Part shown: positions 9,498 through 18,318 of the stretch, piece by piece
How the letters are laid out: every line of letters begins with the position of its first letter
How positions within the stretch are numbered: position 1 is the stretch's first letter
Assembly (NCBI GenBank): GCA_002786385.1
Contig: PGCN01000010.1
Span: 1-64,000 of the forward strand
Direction: 5' to 3'
Length of the DNA stretch: 64,000 nt
Source of the DNA: Flavobacterium sp. FEMGT703F
GTDB lineage: Bacteria > Bacteroidota > Bacteroidia > Flavobacteriales > Flavobacteriaceae
Made by a program: the position numbers and the translations under genes
The notes under the pieces: model-generated
The model's database searches: none
Told to the model about the DNA's origin: nothing
Seen by the model: the letters and a program-made list of their open reading frames with translations, nothing else

Positions 9498-9815
9498 ATG
9501 GAAACTACCTTAGAAAACAATGCTGAAAACGACAGCAAGTTTACCACGTACTTGGCTTTAGGTTCCTTTGGCGTAGGCTCTTTGCTGTTCTTCGCCTTTA
9601 TGCTTCATCCTAATCCAACTCTAATCTACATCGGAATTTGCTATGTGATATGCGCGTTATTGGTCAACACCGTTGCTTTTATCAGTCTGATAATTGAGCT
9701 ACTGCTTCATTGGGACAACCGAGAACAAATTGCCATCAAAATGCTCATCATGTTAGCCAATCTTCCAATCGCCTTTTTATACCTCAACATTATATTTAAT
9801 TACAGTCACTTTTAA
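9498..9815 (+). CDS. Small membrane protein of the CreD unit
   Basis: 105 residues with a polar N-terminus and three hydrophobic segments (about residues 19-37, 42-68, 82-101). It lies 2 bases after the Coq4-like gene and 11 bases before creD, so it is in the same operon. No family recognised and no catalytic motif. Confidence 0.6.
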   Translation: METTLENNAENDSKFTTYLALGSFGVGSLLFFAFMLHPNPTLIYIGICYVICALLVNTVAFISLIIELLLHWDNREQIAIKMLIMLANLPIAFLYLNIIFNYSHF

Positions 9816-9826
9816 AAATCAACCTC

Positions 9827-11182
9827 ATGGAAAATCAAGAAAATCAAGGCAACGAGCCAAAATCATTTTTACAATCCAATACCGCCAAAATGATTATGGT
9901 GGGATTATTAACCCTCTTTTTACTCATTCCGCTTCTGTTTGTGCAAGATTTGATTCGGGAACGCTCTGAGCGAAAAAACGAAGTTGACCAAGAAATTGCT
10001 ACCCTTTGGGGAAGCGACGTCACGTTCTACGGACCTATACTCCGAATTCCGTATCAAACGTATGAAAACTATAACGTCACCGATACCAAAACCGGCGCGA
10101 CTACAATTCAGAAACGGGCTTTCACACAATATGCCTACTTCTTTCCGAATGAACTGAACAACGTTTCCGAGGTAAAGAAAAACGAATCGCTAAAACGCGG
10201 CATCTTCAATCCGATAGTCTTTACGGCAAATATGAAGTTCAATGGAAGTTTTACTGCGCCTAATTTTGCCAAACTCAACATTCCGACAGAAAATGTACAA
10301 TGGGACAAAGCGGCTGTTTTGGTGAGAACGACCAACTTAAAAAGCATCAAAAGCGAGTTGTCTATCAAGCTCAACAACGAAAAACTGCTATTTGAACCAC
10401 AACCGGAAGACAAAAGCGACTACAGTATTTTAGCCACGACCTTATTTAATTATACCAATTTGTCCGCGGGAAAACCGATACAGTTTCACTTCGATATTAA
10501 GTACAACGGCAGCAACAGTATCAACTTTATTCCGATTGGGAAAATCACAAAGGTTTCCATGGACTCCGATTGGGAATCGCCCAGTTTAGAAGGTTCATTT
10601 GCCGCTAATGATGCGACCAAAGTAGTCAACAAAGACGGGTTTCACGCCGATTGGAAAATACTCGATATCAACCGAACTTTTAGCCAACAATACGCGGCTT
10701 CTTTACCCAATTTAGACGATTATAAATTCGGCGTCAAATTAATTGATACAGTAGACGAATACCAACAAAACGAACGCGTGTCCAAATACGGCTTTTTGGT
10801 CATTGGATTGACTTTTCTGATTTTCTTTCTGATCCAGTCGGTGAGCAAAATCAGCATTCACATTTTCCAATATTCTATGATTGGAATCGCACTCATCATG
10901 TTTTACACTTTGCTCATTTCGATTACGGAACACAGTAGCTTTAGTTTGGCTTACGCGATAGCCGGAACGGCAGTTATTACGATGATTACGCTCTACTCGA
11001 TATCGATTTTAAAGAACCGAAAATTCGCGCTGTTTATAGCCGCCGCACTGACGGTTTTGTACAGCTTCATTTATGTGATTATTCAAATGGAAGATTATGC
11101 GCTGTTGGTAGGAAGTATAGGCTTATTTTTAATCCTCGGAGCTGTGATGTATTTCTCTAGAAAAATTGATTGGGGAAAATAA
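9827..11182 (+). CDS. creD: CreD family inner-membrane protein
   Basis: 451 residues. One transmembrane segment near residues 24-42 (MIMVGLLTLFLLIPLLFV) is followed by a large periplasmic domain with the family-typical stretch GPILRIPYQTYEN. A DWKI..NRTFSQQY motif precedes four to five C-terminal transmembrane segments after about residue 320. CreD is known from the CreBC regulon of enterobacteria, where it affects envelope integrity and colicin tolerance. Here no CreBC pair is present; a winged-helix regulator stands upstream instead. Assignment is secure at family level and the function is inferred. Confidence 0.9.
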   Translation: MENQENQGNEPKSFLQSNTAKMIMVGLLTLFLLIPLLFVQDLIRERSERKNEVDQEIATLWGSDVTFYGPILRIPYQTYENYNVTDTKTGATTIQKRAFTQYAYFFPNELNNVSEVKKNESLKRGIFNPIVFTANMKFNGSFTAPNFAKLNIPTENVQWDKAAVLVRTTNLKSIKSELSIKLNNEKLLFEPQPEDKSDYSILATTLFNYTNLSAGKPIQFHFDIKYNGSNSINFIPIGKITKVSMDSDWESPSLEGSFAANDATKVVNKDGFHADWKILDINRTFSQQYAASLPNLDDYKFGVKLIDTVDEYQQNERVSKYGFLVIGLTFLIFFLIQSVSKISIHIFQYSMIGIALIMFYTLLISITEHSSFSLAYAIAGTAVITMITLYSISILKNRKFALFIAAALTVLYSFIYVIIQMEDYALLVGSIGLFLILGAVMYFSRKIDWGK

Positions 11183-11204
11183 AACGCTGTGAATCTCATT
11201 TTTT

Positions 11205-11252
11205 CTCCGTGAATCTCTGTGTAACTATAAAATGTGACTGAGATTCACGGAG
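11205..11252. terminator. Long hairpin between convergent creD and menC
   Basis: Perfect 13-bp arms CTCCGTGAATCTC (11205-11217) and GAGATTCACGGAG (11240-11252) around a 22-base loop, followed by a T-run at 11255-11262. A partial copy of the arm, GTGAATCTCA, is at 11189-11198. It can end creD transcription. Confidence 0.65.
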
Positions 11253-11273
11253 TATTTTTTTTATTCGAAGCGA

Positions 11274-12317
11274 TTAAAGTTGATCCAAATCAAATGCCCA
11301 CTCGAGTTCATTTCGATACCATAGTTGGCCTTGTGCAACTTGCAGCGGACTTTCAAAATTGTTAGTATACAAAGCACCCGTTCCTAAACCTTGCGGCATC
11401 GGATTGTTTTGTAAAAAAGTAAATTGGGCAATCGCATTCAAACCGATATTGCTTTCCAAAGCCGAAGTAATCCACCAACCGATTTGGTATTTTTCGGCCA
11501 AGGCAATCCATTCGGAAGTACCTCGAAATCCACCAATAAAACTCGGCTTCAAAATGATGTATTGCGGTCGAACTTTTTGCAGTAACGCTTCTTTATCAGC
11601 CAAAGAAAAAACGCCTATCAGTTCTTCGTCTAAAGCAATGGGTAATTGGGTGTTTTTACAGAGAACTGACATCATGTCAGTCTTGTTTTTTTGTATTGGT
11701 TGCTCTATACTATGAATTTGAAAACCAGTTATTTGATTAATTTTATCTAAAGCTTCATTTTCAGAAAAAGCACCGTTGGCATCAACCCGAATCTGCATAG
11801 TTTCCGCATCGAAATTTTGACGAATAAAGCGTAATAACGCCATCTCTTTTTCAAAATCTATGGCGCCGATTTTCATTTTGATGCAACGAAAACCTTGTTC
11901 AATTTTCTCTTCAATTTGACGTTTCATAAACGCTTCATCACCCATCCAAACCAATCCGTTTATCGCTATAGAAGCAGCTCCGGAAGTAAATTCTGAAGGC
12001 AACAAAACGAATGGATTTTCACTTTGCAAAGACAAAAAAGCCATTTCTACTCCAAACTGAATTGAAGGAAATTCCATTAATTCCTCCCATAATTTTTCAG
12101 CACCGAGATGAATATTGTCGCAAACCCATTGTAATTTTTCTTCATAATCCGGTCGGTCATCTGCCGAGAGTCCGCGTAAAATGCCGCACTCACCTATGCC
12201 TTTTTTTCCGTTTTCTTTCAAGACCAAAAACCAGGTTTCTTTATCGGTTAAAACACCGCGCGAAGTTCCGGATGGTTGTTTGAAATGCAGTATGTATTTA
12301 TGATAAGTCGCTTTCAT
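11274..12317 (-). CDS. menC: o-Succinylbenzoate synthase (menaquinone pathway)
   Basis: Enolase-superfamily enzyme that dehydrates SHCHC to o-succinylbenzoate. The catalytic set is visible: KMKIG (first K-x-K base), RVDANGAF (metal Asp), SIEQPIQ (metal Glu), ALDEEL (metal Asp) and ILKPSFIGG (second Lys). Length 347, normal for the family. The start at 12317 lies 2 bases after the stop of the TPR gene, so translation is probably coupled. It is the last gene of the minus-strand run that includes menB and menA, and the partner menE is not in this window. Confidence 0.93.
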   Translation of the reverse strand: MKATYHKYILHFKQPSGTSRGVLTDKETWFLVLKENGKKGIGECGILRGLSADDRPDYEEKLQWVCDNIHLGAEKLWEELMEFPSIQFGVEMAFLSLQSENPFVLLPSEFTSGAASIAINGLVWMGDEAFMKRQIEEKIEQGFRCIKMKIGAIDFEKEMALLRFIRQNFDAETMQIRVDANGAFSENEALDKINQITGFQIHSIEQPIQKNKTDMMSVLCKNTQLPIALDEELIGVFSLADKEALLQKVRPQYIILKPSFIGGFRGTSEWIALAEKYQIGWWITSALESNIGLNAIAQFTFLQNNPMPQGLGTGALYTNNFESPLQVAQGQLWYRNELEWAFDLDQL

Positions 12318-12319
12318 TT

Positions 12320-13519
12320 TTAGTCTAAAAGGCGTAAAATCTTTTTAAAATCGGAAGTGTAAAATCCGTTCTTTTCGAATTCTTGAAAATCGGCTTTAGT
12401 TTGTTCAGCCCAGCTTTTCCCATCAGATAAATGATTGTTTTGGTATTTTTTATGAAGGTCTTTCGCCTTACTCAATTGATTGGTAAACAAATAAACATGT
12501 GCCAATTGCAATTGGTAATTCAACGCTGTTTTATCCAAACTAACCGCTTTCAAACAAGCTTCTTCCGCCTTAACAAATTGCTTAGACGACAAATACAAAC
12601 TACCTAACAAGCCGTAATCAGCGGCCGTGGCTCTTTTTTTCTCGATAATTTCTTTTTGAATGGTTAGAATTGCTTCAGGCGTTTTGGTGCTGAAACGAAG
12701 TTGTTGTGCTTCTTTGCGCAGACTTTCCAAATAACTATTGAGTTGCCCTGATTTGACCAAACTCTCTTCCGAAGCCGTTTCCATCGCTTTTACTTTCTCT
12801 GCAGCCAATAGTTTTTGGTACTCGGCATAAGTGTATTTCTTAGTAAACAACTCTAAAAATGTTCCGAACCACAAGTCTTTATTCGCTACTTTTAAAGCGA
12901 TATCCGACTGCTGAATCGTTTTCAAAAGTTCTTTCTTGGCTTGAGTCGACCAGCCATTTTTTAAATTGTTATCCACCCAAGGTACTACTTCTAAGACAAT
13001 TTTTTGCTTCATTACCCAATTGTCACTTTCAAAGGCAAACCAAAGGTTTTTGGGGGTAGCCGACAAACATTTGGAATCTTCAGACAAAAGTTTAGCTGCT
13101 TTATTTACCGGTTCTTCTTGAGCAAAACAGGCATTTTTAACAGCCCCGGATTTTTCAAATTGTAAAGCATCGGTTTCGTTGGCAAAAACATAAAACCTAC
13201 ACTTGTCTTCGCCTGTAATGGTGGAAAGCAAAAAAACCGCTCCCGCTGTCCCTTGACTAATGCCGCTCGGATCCGGAATTGCTTTTAAGAGCGAGACCAA
13301 ACTCGAACTGATTTTTTGATTGTCGTCCAGTAGTGAAATGCGAAAAACCATTTCTGTAGTTCCTGCAGGAAAATCGGCCGACTTGATAGCTTTGCGCTTT
13401 CCTGCCTCTACAATAATGGTTTCGTTGGTGGTGCGAACATTATCCCAATAACCCTCGCTATTTTGAGCAAATAAAACAGCTGTAAAGAACAAACAGAATG
13501 TGGTAAGATAAAATTTCAT
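12320..13519 (-). CDS. Secreted TPR-containing protein of unknown function
   Basis: 399 residues starting with the signal peptide MKFYLTTFCLFFTAVLFAQ. The middle is not recognised. The C-terminal third holds at least two tetratricopeptide repeats (LLGSLYLSSKQFVKAEEACL and the next helix pair, about residues 300-375), so a periplasmic protein-interaction role is likely. It is placed between the UPF0173 hydrolase and menC, 2 bases from menC, but nothing in it links it to quinone chemistry. The cluster position may be only operonic. Confidence 0.7.
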   Translation of the reverse strand: MKFYLTTFCLFFTAVLFAQNSEGYWDNVRTTNETIIVEAGKRKAIKSADFPAGTTEMVFRISLLDDNQKISSSLVSLLKAIPDPSGISQGTAGAVFLLSTITGEDKCRFYVFANETDALQFEKSGAVKNACFAQEEPVNKAAKLLSEDSKCLSATPKNLWFAFESDNWVMKQKIVLEVVPWVDNNLKNGWSTQAKKELLKTIQQSDIALKVANKDLWFGTFLELFTKKYTYAEYQKLLAAEKVKAMETASEESLVKSGQLNSYLESLRKEAQQLRFSTKTPEAILTIQKEIIEKKRATAADYGLLGSLYLSSKQFVKAEEACLKAVSLDKTALNYQLQLAHVYLFTNQLSKAKDLHKKYQNNHLSDGKSWAEQTKADFQEFEKNGFYTSDFKKILRLLD

Positions 13520-13539
13520 GGTATTTTTTTCGTTTAAAA

Positions 13540-13569
13540 AACAAGAAGAGTGCCAAAAAATGACACTCT
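13540..13569 (-). terminator. Possible terminator after the UPF0173 gene
   Basis: On the minus strand, arms AGAGTG/CACTCT (13547-13552 and 13564-13569) enclose an 11-base loop. They are followed by TCTTG and a T-run up to 13533. It would partly separate menA-UPF0173 from the TPR gene and menC. Confidence 0.5.
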
Positions 13570-13591
13570 CGTTTTAGAAGATTACTTTGAA

Positions 13592-14269
13592 TTATAGCTG
13601 AATGCTTTCGCCGATGGCCAACAACATCAAATCTTTTCCGGCGTCGAAGAATTGCTTCTTGGCTTCCTCATGATTGATTACGATGTAACCGAAAGTATCG
13701 TAATGACAACCCAATACCTTATCACAATCAACGAAATCAGCCGCTAAAATGGCGTCTTCTACGTCCATAGTAAAATTGCTTCCAATAGGTAAAATGGCCA
13801 AGTCTAATTTAGTACGCATCGGAATCAACTTCATGTCCATGGTTAAGGCTGTATCGCCTGAAATGTAGATGTTTTTGTGTTCGCCTTCGATCACAAAACC
13901 ACCAGGATTACCGCCATAAGAACCGTCGGGAAACGAGCTGGAATGGATAGCCGAAACATATTTCACTTTACCGAAATCAAATATCCAACTACCGCCATGA
14001 TTCATCGGATGGTTTTGAAACCCTTTATTACCGTAATAAGAGGCAATTTCCCAATTGGACACGATAATTGAATTGTTGTTTTTGGCGATGGTTTCTACAT
14101 CTAAAATATGGTCTTGGTGTGCGTGTGTTAGTAAGATATAATCCGCTTTTAAAGCATTCACATCAATATGAGCAGCATTTGGATTTCCGGAGATAAACGG
14201 ATCAACAATAAGATGTTTACCTGCGATTTCTATGCCGATGGTTGCGTGACCGTAAAAGGTAATTTTCAT
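13592..14269 (-). CDS. UPF0173 metal-dependent hydrolase (metallo-beta-lactamase fold)
   Basis: 225 residues with the metallo-beta-lactamase signature HAHQDH (T-H-A-H-Q-D-H), the early Gly-His (YGHATIGIE), NIYISGDTAL and a late GCHYDTFG histidine. This matches the UPF0173/YtkL type family. Its substrate is not established. The start at 14269 lies 18 bases after the menA stop. Cytoplasmic, no signal peptide. It is often found near menA in flavobacteria (family knowledge), but a direct role in menaquinone synthesis is not shown. Confidence 0.88.
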   Translation of the reverse strand: MKITFYGHATIGIEIAGKHLIVDPFISGNPNAAHIDVNALKADYILLTHAHQDHILDVETIAKNNNSIIVSNWEIASYYGNKGFQNHPMNHGGSWIFDFGKVKYVSAIHSSSFPDGSYGGNPGGFVIEGEHKNIYISGDTALTMDMKLIPMRTKLDLAILPIGSNFTMDVEDAILAADFVDCDKVLGCHYDTFGYIVINHEEAKKQFFDAGKDLMLLAIGESIQL

Positions 14270-14287
14270 AACTGTACAATATTTTGA

Positions 14288-15211
14288 TTAAACGTAATTC
14301 ACTACAACATCTGAAATGAAGAAAATAAGGCACAATGCTAACAATACCGCCAGTAAAAATGTACTGATGGCTAATTTTTTCAATTCAGGATCTAAGAACT
14401 TCGGGTTTTGGTTTCGGTAAACAGTGATCAAATGGCTAATCATGGGGAAATAAGCCACTACAAAGATGTATTGATCGAAATGGAAGTCGTTTAAAAAGGC
14501 AAAAACCAAAACCAAAATCATGGCTGAAATCACCAAAAAATAATGGTATTTCTTGGCGGCTGCTCCACCCATTTTTACCACTAAAGTATTCTTTCCCGAT
14601 TTTCTGTCACTGGCTTCGTCACGCATGTTGTTTAAGTTTAAAACGCCAACGCTTAAAAAACCAATCGCAATAGCCGGCAATAATAACAACCAATCAATGC
14701 TTTTGGAAAACATAAAATACACGCCAAAAGTACTTACCAAACCAAAGAAGACAAACACAAACACATCGCCGAAACCTCGGTAACCGTAAGCGCCTTTTCC
14801 AACCGTATAACGAATAGCCGAAGCGATAGCTAATATTCCCAACACAAAGAAGATCAACGAGTAAAGCAAATAATGGTCTTTAAACGCGAAGTAAATCAGC
14901 AATACGGCAAACAACAAGGTAATTGCGGAAGTCAGCACCATCGCTTTCTTCATGGCCGCCGGAGAAATGACACCGCTTTGAATGGCGCGCATAGGTCCAA
15001 CGCGGTCTTTATTGTCCGTTCCTTTTACGCCATCGCCGTAATCGTTGGCAAAATTGGACAATATTTGCAAGCCTAAAGTGGTCAACAAAGCAAAAACGAC
15101 AATATTCCAATTGAACATGCCTTGCGACATGGCATAAAAACTCCCAACGATTATACCGGACACTGATAGTGGTAACGTTCTGACTCTGGCGGCTTCAACC
15201 CAATGTTTCAT
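14288..15211 (-). CDS. menA: 1,4-Dihydroxy-2-naphthoate polyprenyltransferase
   Basis: UbiA-superfamily membrane enzyme that attaches the polyprenyl chain to DHNA to give demethylmenaquinone. The first Asp-rich motif NFANDYGDGVKGTD and a second motif NLNNMRDEASDRKSGK are present with about eight to nine membrane segments in 307 residues. The start follows a 91-base AT-rich gap after the PH-domain genes. Integral inner-membrane protein. Assignment is secure because of the NDYxD motif and the menB/menC context. Confidence 0.94.
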   Translation of the reverse strand: MKHWVEAARVRTLPLSVSGIIVGSFYAMSQGMFNWNIVVFALLTTLGLQILSNFANDYGDGVKGTDNKDRVGPMRAIQSGVISPAAMKKAMVLTSAITLLFAVLLIYFAFKDHYLLYSLIFFVLGILAIASAIRYTVGKGAYGYRGFGDVFVFVFFGLVSTFGVYFMFSKSIDWLLLLPAIAIGFLSVGVLNLNNMRDEASDRKSGKNTLVVKMGGAAAKKYHYFLVISAMILVLVFAFLNDFHFDQYIFVVAYFPMISHLITVYRNQNPKFLDPELKKLAISTFLLAVLLALCLIFFISDVVVNYV

Positions 15212-15302
15212 AATAATTTTAAATATTAAATTTTAAATATTAGATGTGATTTATACCTAATCATCATATTTGATATTTCAAATCTGAAATCTAATATTAT
15301 GG

Positions 15303-16802
15303 CTACATCCAATTACTGTTTGAGGTTTCTATTTCATACAACCAACGGTTGACATATTCGTTTATTTGGTCGAATTGTCCCAAATGAAACGTAATGTTTC
15401 CACCCGCCGTGTGCATGGTTAACGAACCTATATTTAAACTCTTATGCCAAAACAATTGTGAGGTTGTAATGGCTTGTATTTTATCGATTTGTATTATTTC
15501 TTGGTCTACATCCCAAGCGCCGCTTTGTTTGATGATGTGCTTGTCAGCTACGAAAAGTCTGTAATTTCTATACCCGAAAAACAAGAGCGTTGCCATCAAC
15601 AAAGCATAAATCCATGCGCCGGTTTGGTATTCCAAAACCTCCGGAGAAACAAATTTCCCCAGCGTAAAATAAGCGGTTAAAGGTAGGATTATTATCAGGA
15701 ATACCGAAAAAATGAGTCGGCGAAAATTGGGCAACATCATAACACCTTTTAGAGGCAATTCGTGAAACAACAACTTTAAAATTTCATCGCGTTCAGCAGT
15801 GTTACAACCCGGAATTTCAATGAGTGATTTGCTGTCTTTTTTCCCATCGCTTATGGCTTGACGGATTTTGATTTCGAGCACATTCAGCTTTCGCTGGAAA
15901 TAATTTTCTGAAACCTTAACTATCTGAACCTTTTCAGGTTTTAGGATAGTACTTTGAGTAGAAATCAAACCGTAAGTCAACATTAAAGAGCCTTTTTGTT
16001 TTGTCACCGTATAGTCGAAAAACTTGATTAATGTCCGAACGACATTGATAACAAAAATGACAGTAAACATCATTAAAACAAAAACCAACATTGTGTACAG
16101 CAACGAATAGCCATCAACCAAACCTTTGATGCGATCCGTATCTACCAAATCTTCGGCACCGGCTTGGTGTAGATTTTCGTAAATGGTAAAGAAAAAGGTC
16201 AAGATCAAACCGATGCTTTTCACATAATTCGAAGTAAATCCGATTTTGAGCAAACTCACCAAATTGATTTTTAAGAACGGAGCTTTTGTTTGAACTGCTT
16301 GAGCAACTTCAGCCTCGGCTTGATCGATTACCGCTTTGCCTTCGTTTTCCAATAACTTCGATTTTAAGGCCAATGCCAAAGTATGTGATATAGCTTTGAT
16401 GTTACCTTCTTTTTGATCACTTCCGGCGGTATCAACATCCATAGCATACACGCCAATCAGGCGTTGGATAAAATTCTGCTTGATATTCACCTGCTGAATT
16501 TTGTGCAATTGGATTGCCGTCTTGGTTTTGTTGATGATGCCATCATTAATAACAAACTCATCGATATCGGCATCGATATAAAAAGTAAAGTTTCGGTATT
16601 TTAAAAAAGAATAGACGCCAAAATAAACCATTATGGCAAGTGCAATCAGAAGCCCAATCCAAACCGATTTATCTTCGGCTTTCAATAAAGTAATCACTAT
16701 AATCGGCCAAATATTCTTTACCAAGACAAAAATCATCTCCAGAAAAATCACCAAAACTCCGATAGCGGATTGGCGTTGCGGCTGATTGAAATTGACTTCC
16801 AT
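15303..16802 (-). CDS. YdbT-like membrane protein with bacterial PH (bPH2) domains
   Basis: 499 residues. Three pairs of hydrophobic segments (about residues 15-65, 195-245 and 375-405) separate domains with the bPH2 pattern (for example TAIQLHKIQQVNIKQNFIQRL and IIQIDKIQAITTSQLFWHKS). Starts at ATG 16802, sharing one base (TAATG) with the stop of the preceding PH-domain gene, so translation is coupled. The YdbS/YdbT pair is known in Firmicutes and Bacteroidota; it is linked in Bacillus to envelope and antimicrobial resistance, without a known reaction. Confidence 0.8.
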   Translation of the reverse strand: MEVNFNQPQRQSAIGVLVIFLEMIFVLVKNIWPIIVITLLKAEDKSVWIGLLIALAIMVYFGVYSFLKYRNFTFYIDADIDEFVINDGIINKTKTAIQLHKIQQVNIKQNFIQRLIGVYAMDVDTAGSDQKEGNIKAISHTLALALKSKLLENEGKAVIDQAEAEVAQAVQTKAPFLKINLVSLLKIGFTSNYVKSIGLILTFFFTIYENLHQAGAEDLVDTDRIKGLVDGYSLLYTMLVFVLMMFTVIFVINVVRTLIKFFDYTVTKQKGSLMLTYGLISTQSTILKPEKVQIVKVSENYFQRKLNVLEIKIRQAISDGKKDSKSLIEIPGCNTAERDEILKLLFHELPLKGVMMLPNFRRLIFSVFLIIILPLTAYFTLGKFVSPEVLEYQTGAWIYALLMATLLFFGYRNYRLFVADKHIIKQSGAWDVDQEIIQIDKIQAITTSQLFWHKSLNIGSLTMHTAGGNITFHLGQFDQINEYVNRWLYEIETSNSNWM

Positions 16803-17317
16803 TACAATTGCTTTTGAATTTTACCCATCAACAATTGTTTGATATTTTCGGCTTCTTCTTTGGCAATTCCCGGGATTTCCAAATCGCTCGACATGCCGCC
16901 GGCGGTAAAGATTTCAATTTTAGCCAACCCGAAAAAGCGCGCTATCCAACCTTCGTGAAGTGCCACGTGCTGTACTCTGTTGTACGGAATCACCATGGTA
17001 TTGGTTGCAATGATACCACTGCGAAAAATCACATCATGAGTCCTAAAAGCGTAGGCTTTTTTCTTGTAGGTGATATTGGTAATCAAAAGCAGTAAAACAA
17101 CAAAAACTATAAAACCGGTTGCAGCAATCCAGCGGTAATCGATAAATTCTTCGATAAAAATCAGCGCCGAAACTAAGGCAATGGCCAGTCCCAAAACCAA
17201 CAATCCTCTGGCTACCAACAATTCTTTCCAATAATTCGGATGCAAAGCAGTCAATGGCACCGCTTCATACCGAGGCAATTGCGTGGTATCGATTTTTTCG
17301 TTTGAGAATTCTGTCAT
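16802..17317 (-). CDS. YdbS-like PH-domain membrane protein
   Basis: About 172 residues. Two membrane segments (about residues 38-58 and 66-84) are followed by one bPH2 domain with YNRVQHVALHEGWIARFFG and ATNTMVIPYNR. The open frame runs up to 17404, but that would overlap menB by 56 bases. The ATG at 17317 (MTEFSNEK) leaves a 31-base gap and is taken as the start. Stop and the next start share TAATG with the YdbT-like gene. Probably works as a pair with that protein. Confidence 0.8.
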   Translation of the reverse strand: MTEFSNEKIDTTQLPRYEAVPLTALHPNYWKELLVARGLLVLGLAIALVSALIFIEEFIDYRWIAATGFIVFVVLLLLITNITYKKKAYAFRTHDVIFRSGIIATNTMVIPYNRVQHVALHEGWIARFFGLAKIEIFTAGGMSSDLEIPGIAKEEAENIKQLLMGKIQKQL

Positions 17318-17348
17318 GAGTGAATGCAATTTTATTTTAAAACGCTGT

Positions 17349-18191
17349 TTACGGAATCCATTTGTTCTTTCCGAAGTTCGGCTTTCTTTTCTCCAAAAAG
17401 GCATTTCTTCCTTCTATGGCTTCGTCAGTCATATACGCCAAACGCGTGGCTTCTCCGGCAAACACTTGTTGTCCAACCATACCATCGTCGGTTAAATTCA
17501 TGGCGAATTTCAACATTTTGATAGACGTTGGTGATTTTTCTAAAATTTCCTGCGCCCATTGATAAGCAGTCGTTTCTAATTCATCATGTGGAATTACGGC
17601 ATTCACCATTCCCATCTCAAAAGCGTCTTGTGCCGAGTAATTTCTACCTAAAAAGAAGATTTCACGGGCTTTCTTTTGACCCACCATTTTGGCCAAATAC
17701 GCCGAACCGTAGCCGCCGTCAAAACTAGTCACATCGGCATCGGTTTGTTTGAAAATAGCATGTTCTTTACTGGCCAGCGTTAAGTCGCAAACCACATGTA
17801 AACTATGTCCACCGCCAACAGCCCAACCCGGAACTACAGCAATAACCACTTTGGGCATAAAGCGAATTAAGCGCTGCACTTCTAAAATATTCAAACGATG
17901 GTAACCATCTTCGCCTACATAACCTTGATGACCGCGTGCTTTTTGATCGCCGCCGCTGCAAAACGACCAAATACCGTCTTTAGTACTAGGACCTTCAGCC
18001 GAAAGCAATACTACGCCGATGGAAGTATCTTCCATAGCATCGTAAAACGCATTGTATAATTCGCTGGTGGTTTTAGGACGAAAAGCATTGCGAACGTTTG
18101 GTCGATTGAAGGCTATACGTGCTACGCCATCGCATTTTTTATAAGTGATATCTTCGTATTCTTTGGCCGTAACCCATTGGATGGTACTCAT
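17349..18191 (-). CDS. menB: 1,4-Dihydroxy-2-naphthoyl-CoA synthase
   Basis: Crotonase-fold enzyme that cyclises o-succinylbenzoyl-CoA to DHNA-CoA. Diagnostic stretches: WSFCSGGDQKARGHQGYVGED (oxyanion hole and the flexible loop), AVVPGWAVGGGHSLHVVCDL, DADVTSFDGGYGSAYLAK and the late FLEKRKPNFGKNKWIP. The 280-residue length and the internal loop are typical. It is the first gene of the minus-strand run leading to the PH-domain pair and menA, and no menD precedes it here: a divergent peptidase starts at 18319. Confidence 0.95.
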   Translation of the reverse strand: MSTIQWVTAKEYEDITYKKCDGVARIAFNRPNVRNAFRPKTTSELYNAFYDAMEDTSIGVVLLSAEGPSTKDGIWSFCSGGDQKARGHQGYVGEDGYHRLNILEVQRLIRFMPKVVIAVVPGWAVGGGHSLHVVCDLTLASKEHAIFKQTDADVTSFDGGYGSAYLAKMVGQKKAREIFFLGRNYSAQDAFEMGMVNAVIPHDELETTAYQWAQEILEKSPTSIKMLKFAMNLTDDGMVGQQVFAGEATRLAYMTDEAIEGRNAFLEKRKPNFGKNKWIP

Positions 18192-18318
18192 AATAAAACT
18201 AGCTGTATTTAATTTTTCATTTAATTAGTTAAAAATAATAGTTAGCCGAGGAAAACCATTATTTTAGCGTAAAAATAAATCATTTTTTGGGTTTAACCTC
18301 ATTACTAAACATATTCTT

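Noticed and set aside
9341..9526. Small gene overlapping the Coq4-like gene
   Set aside because: Out-of-frame shadow with no features of its own.
17318..17404. Longer start for the YdbS-like gene
   Set aside because: It would overlap menB by 56 bases and adds a basic stretch absent from the fold.
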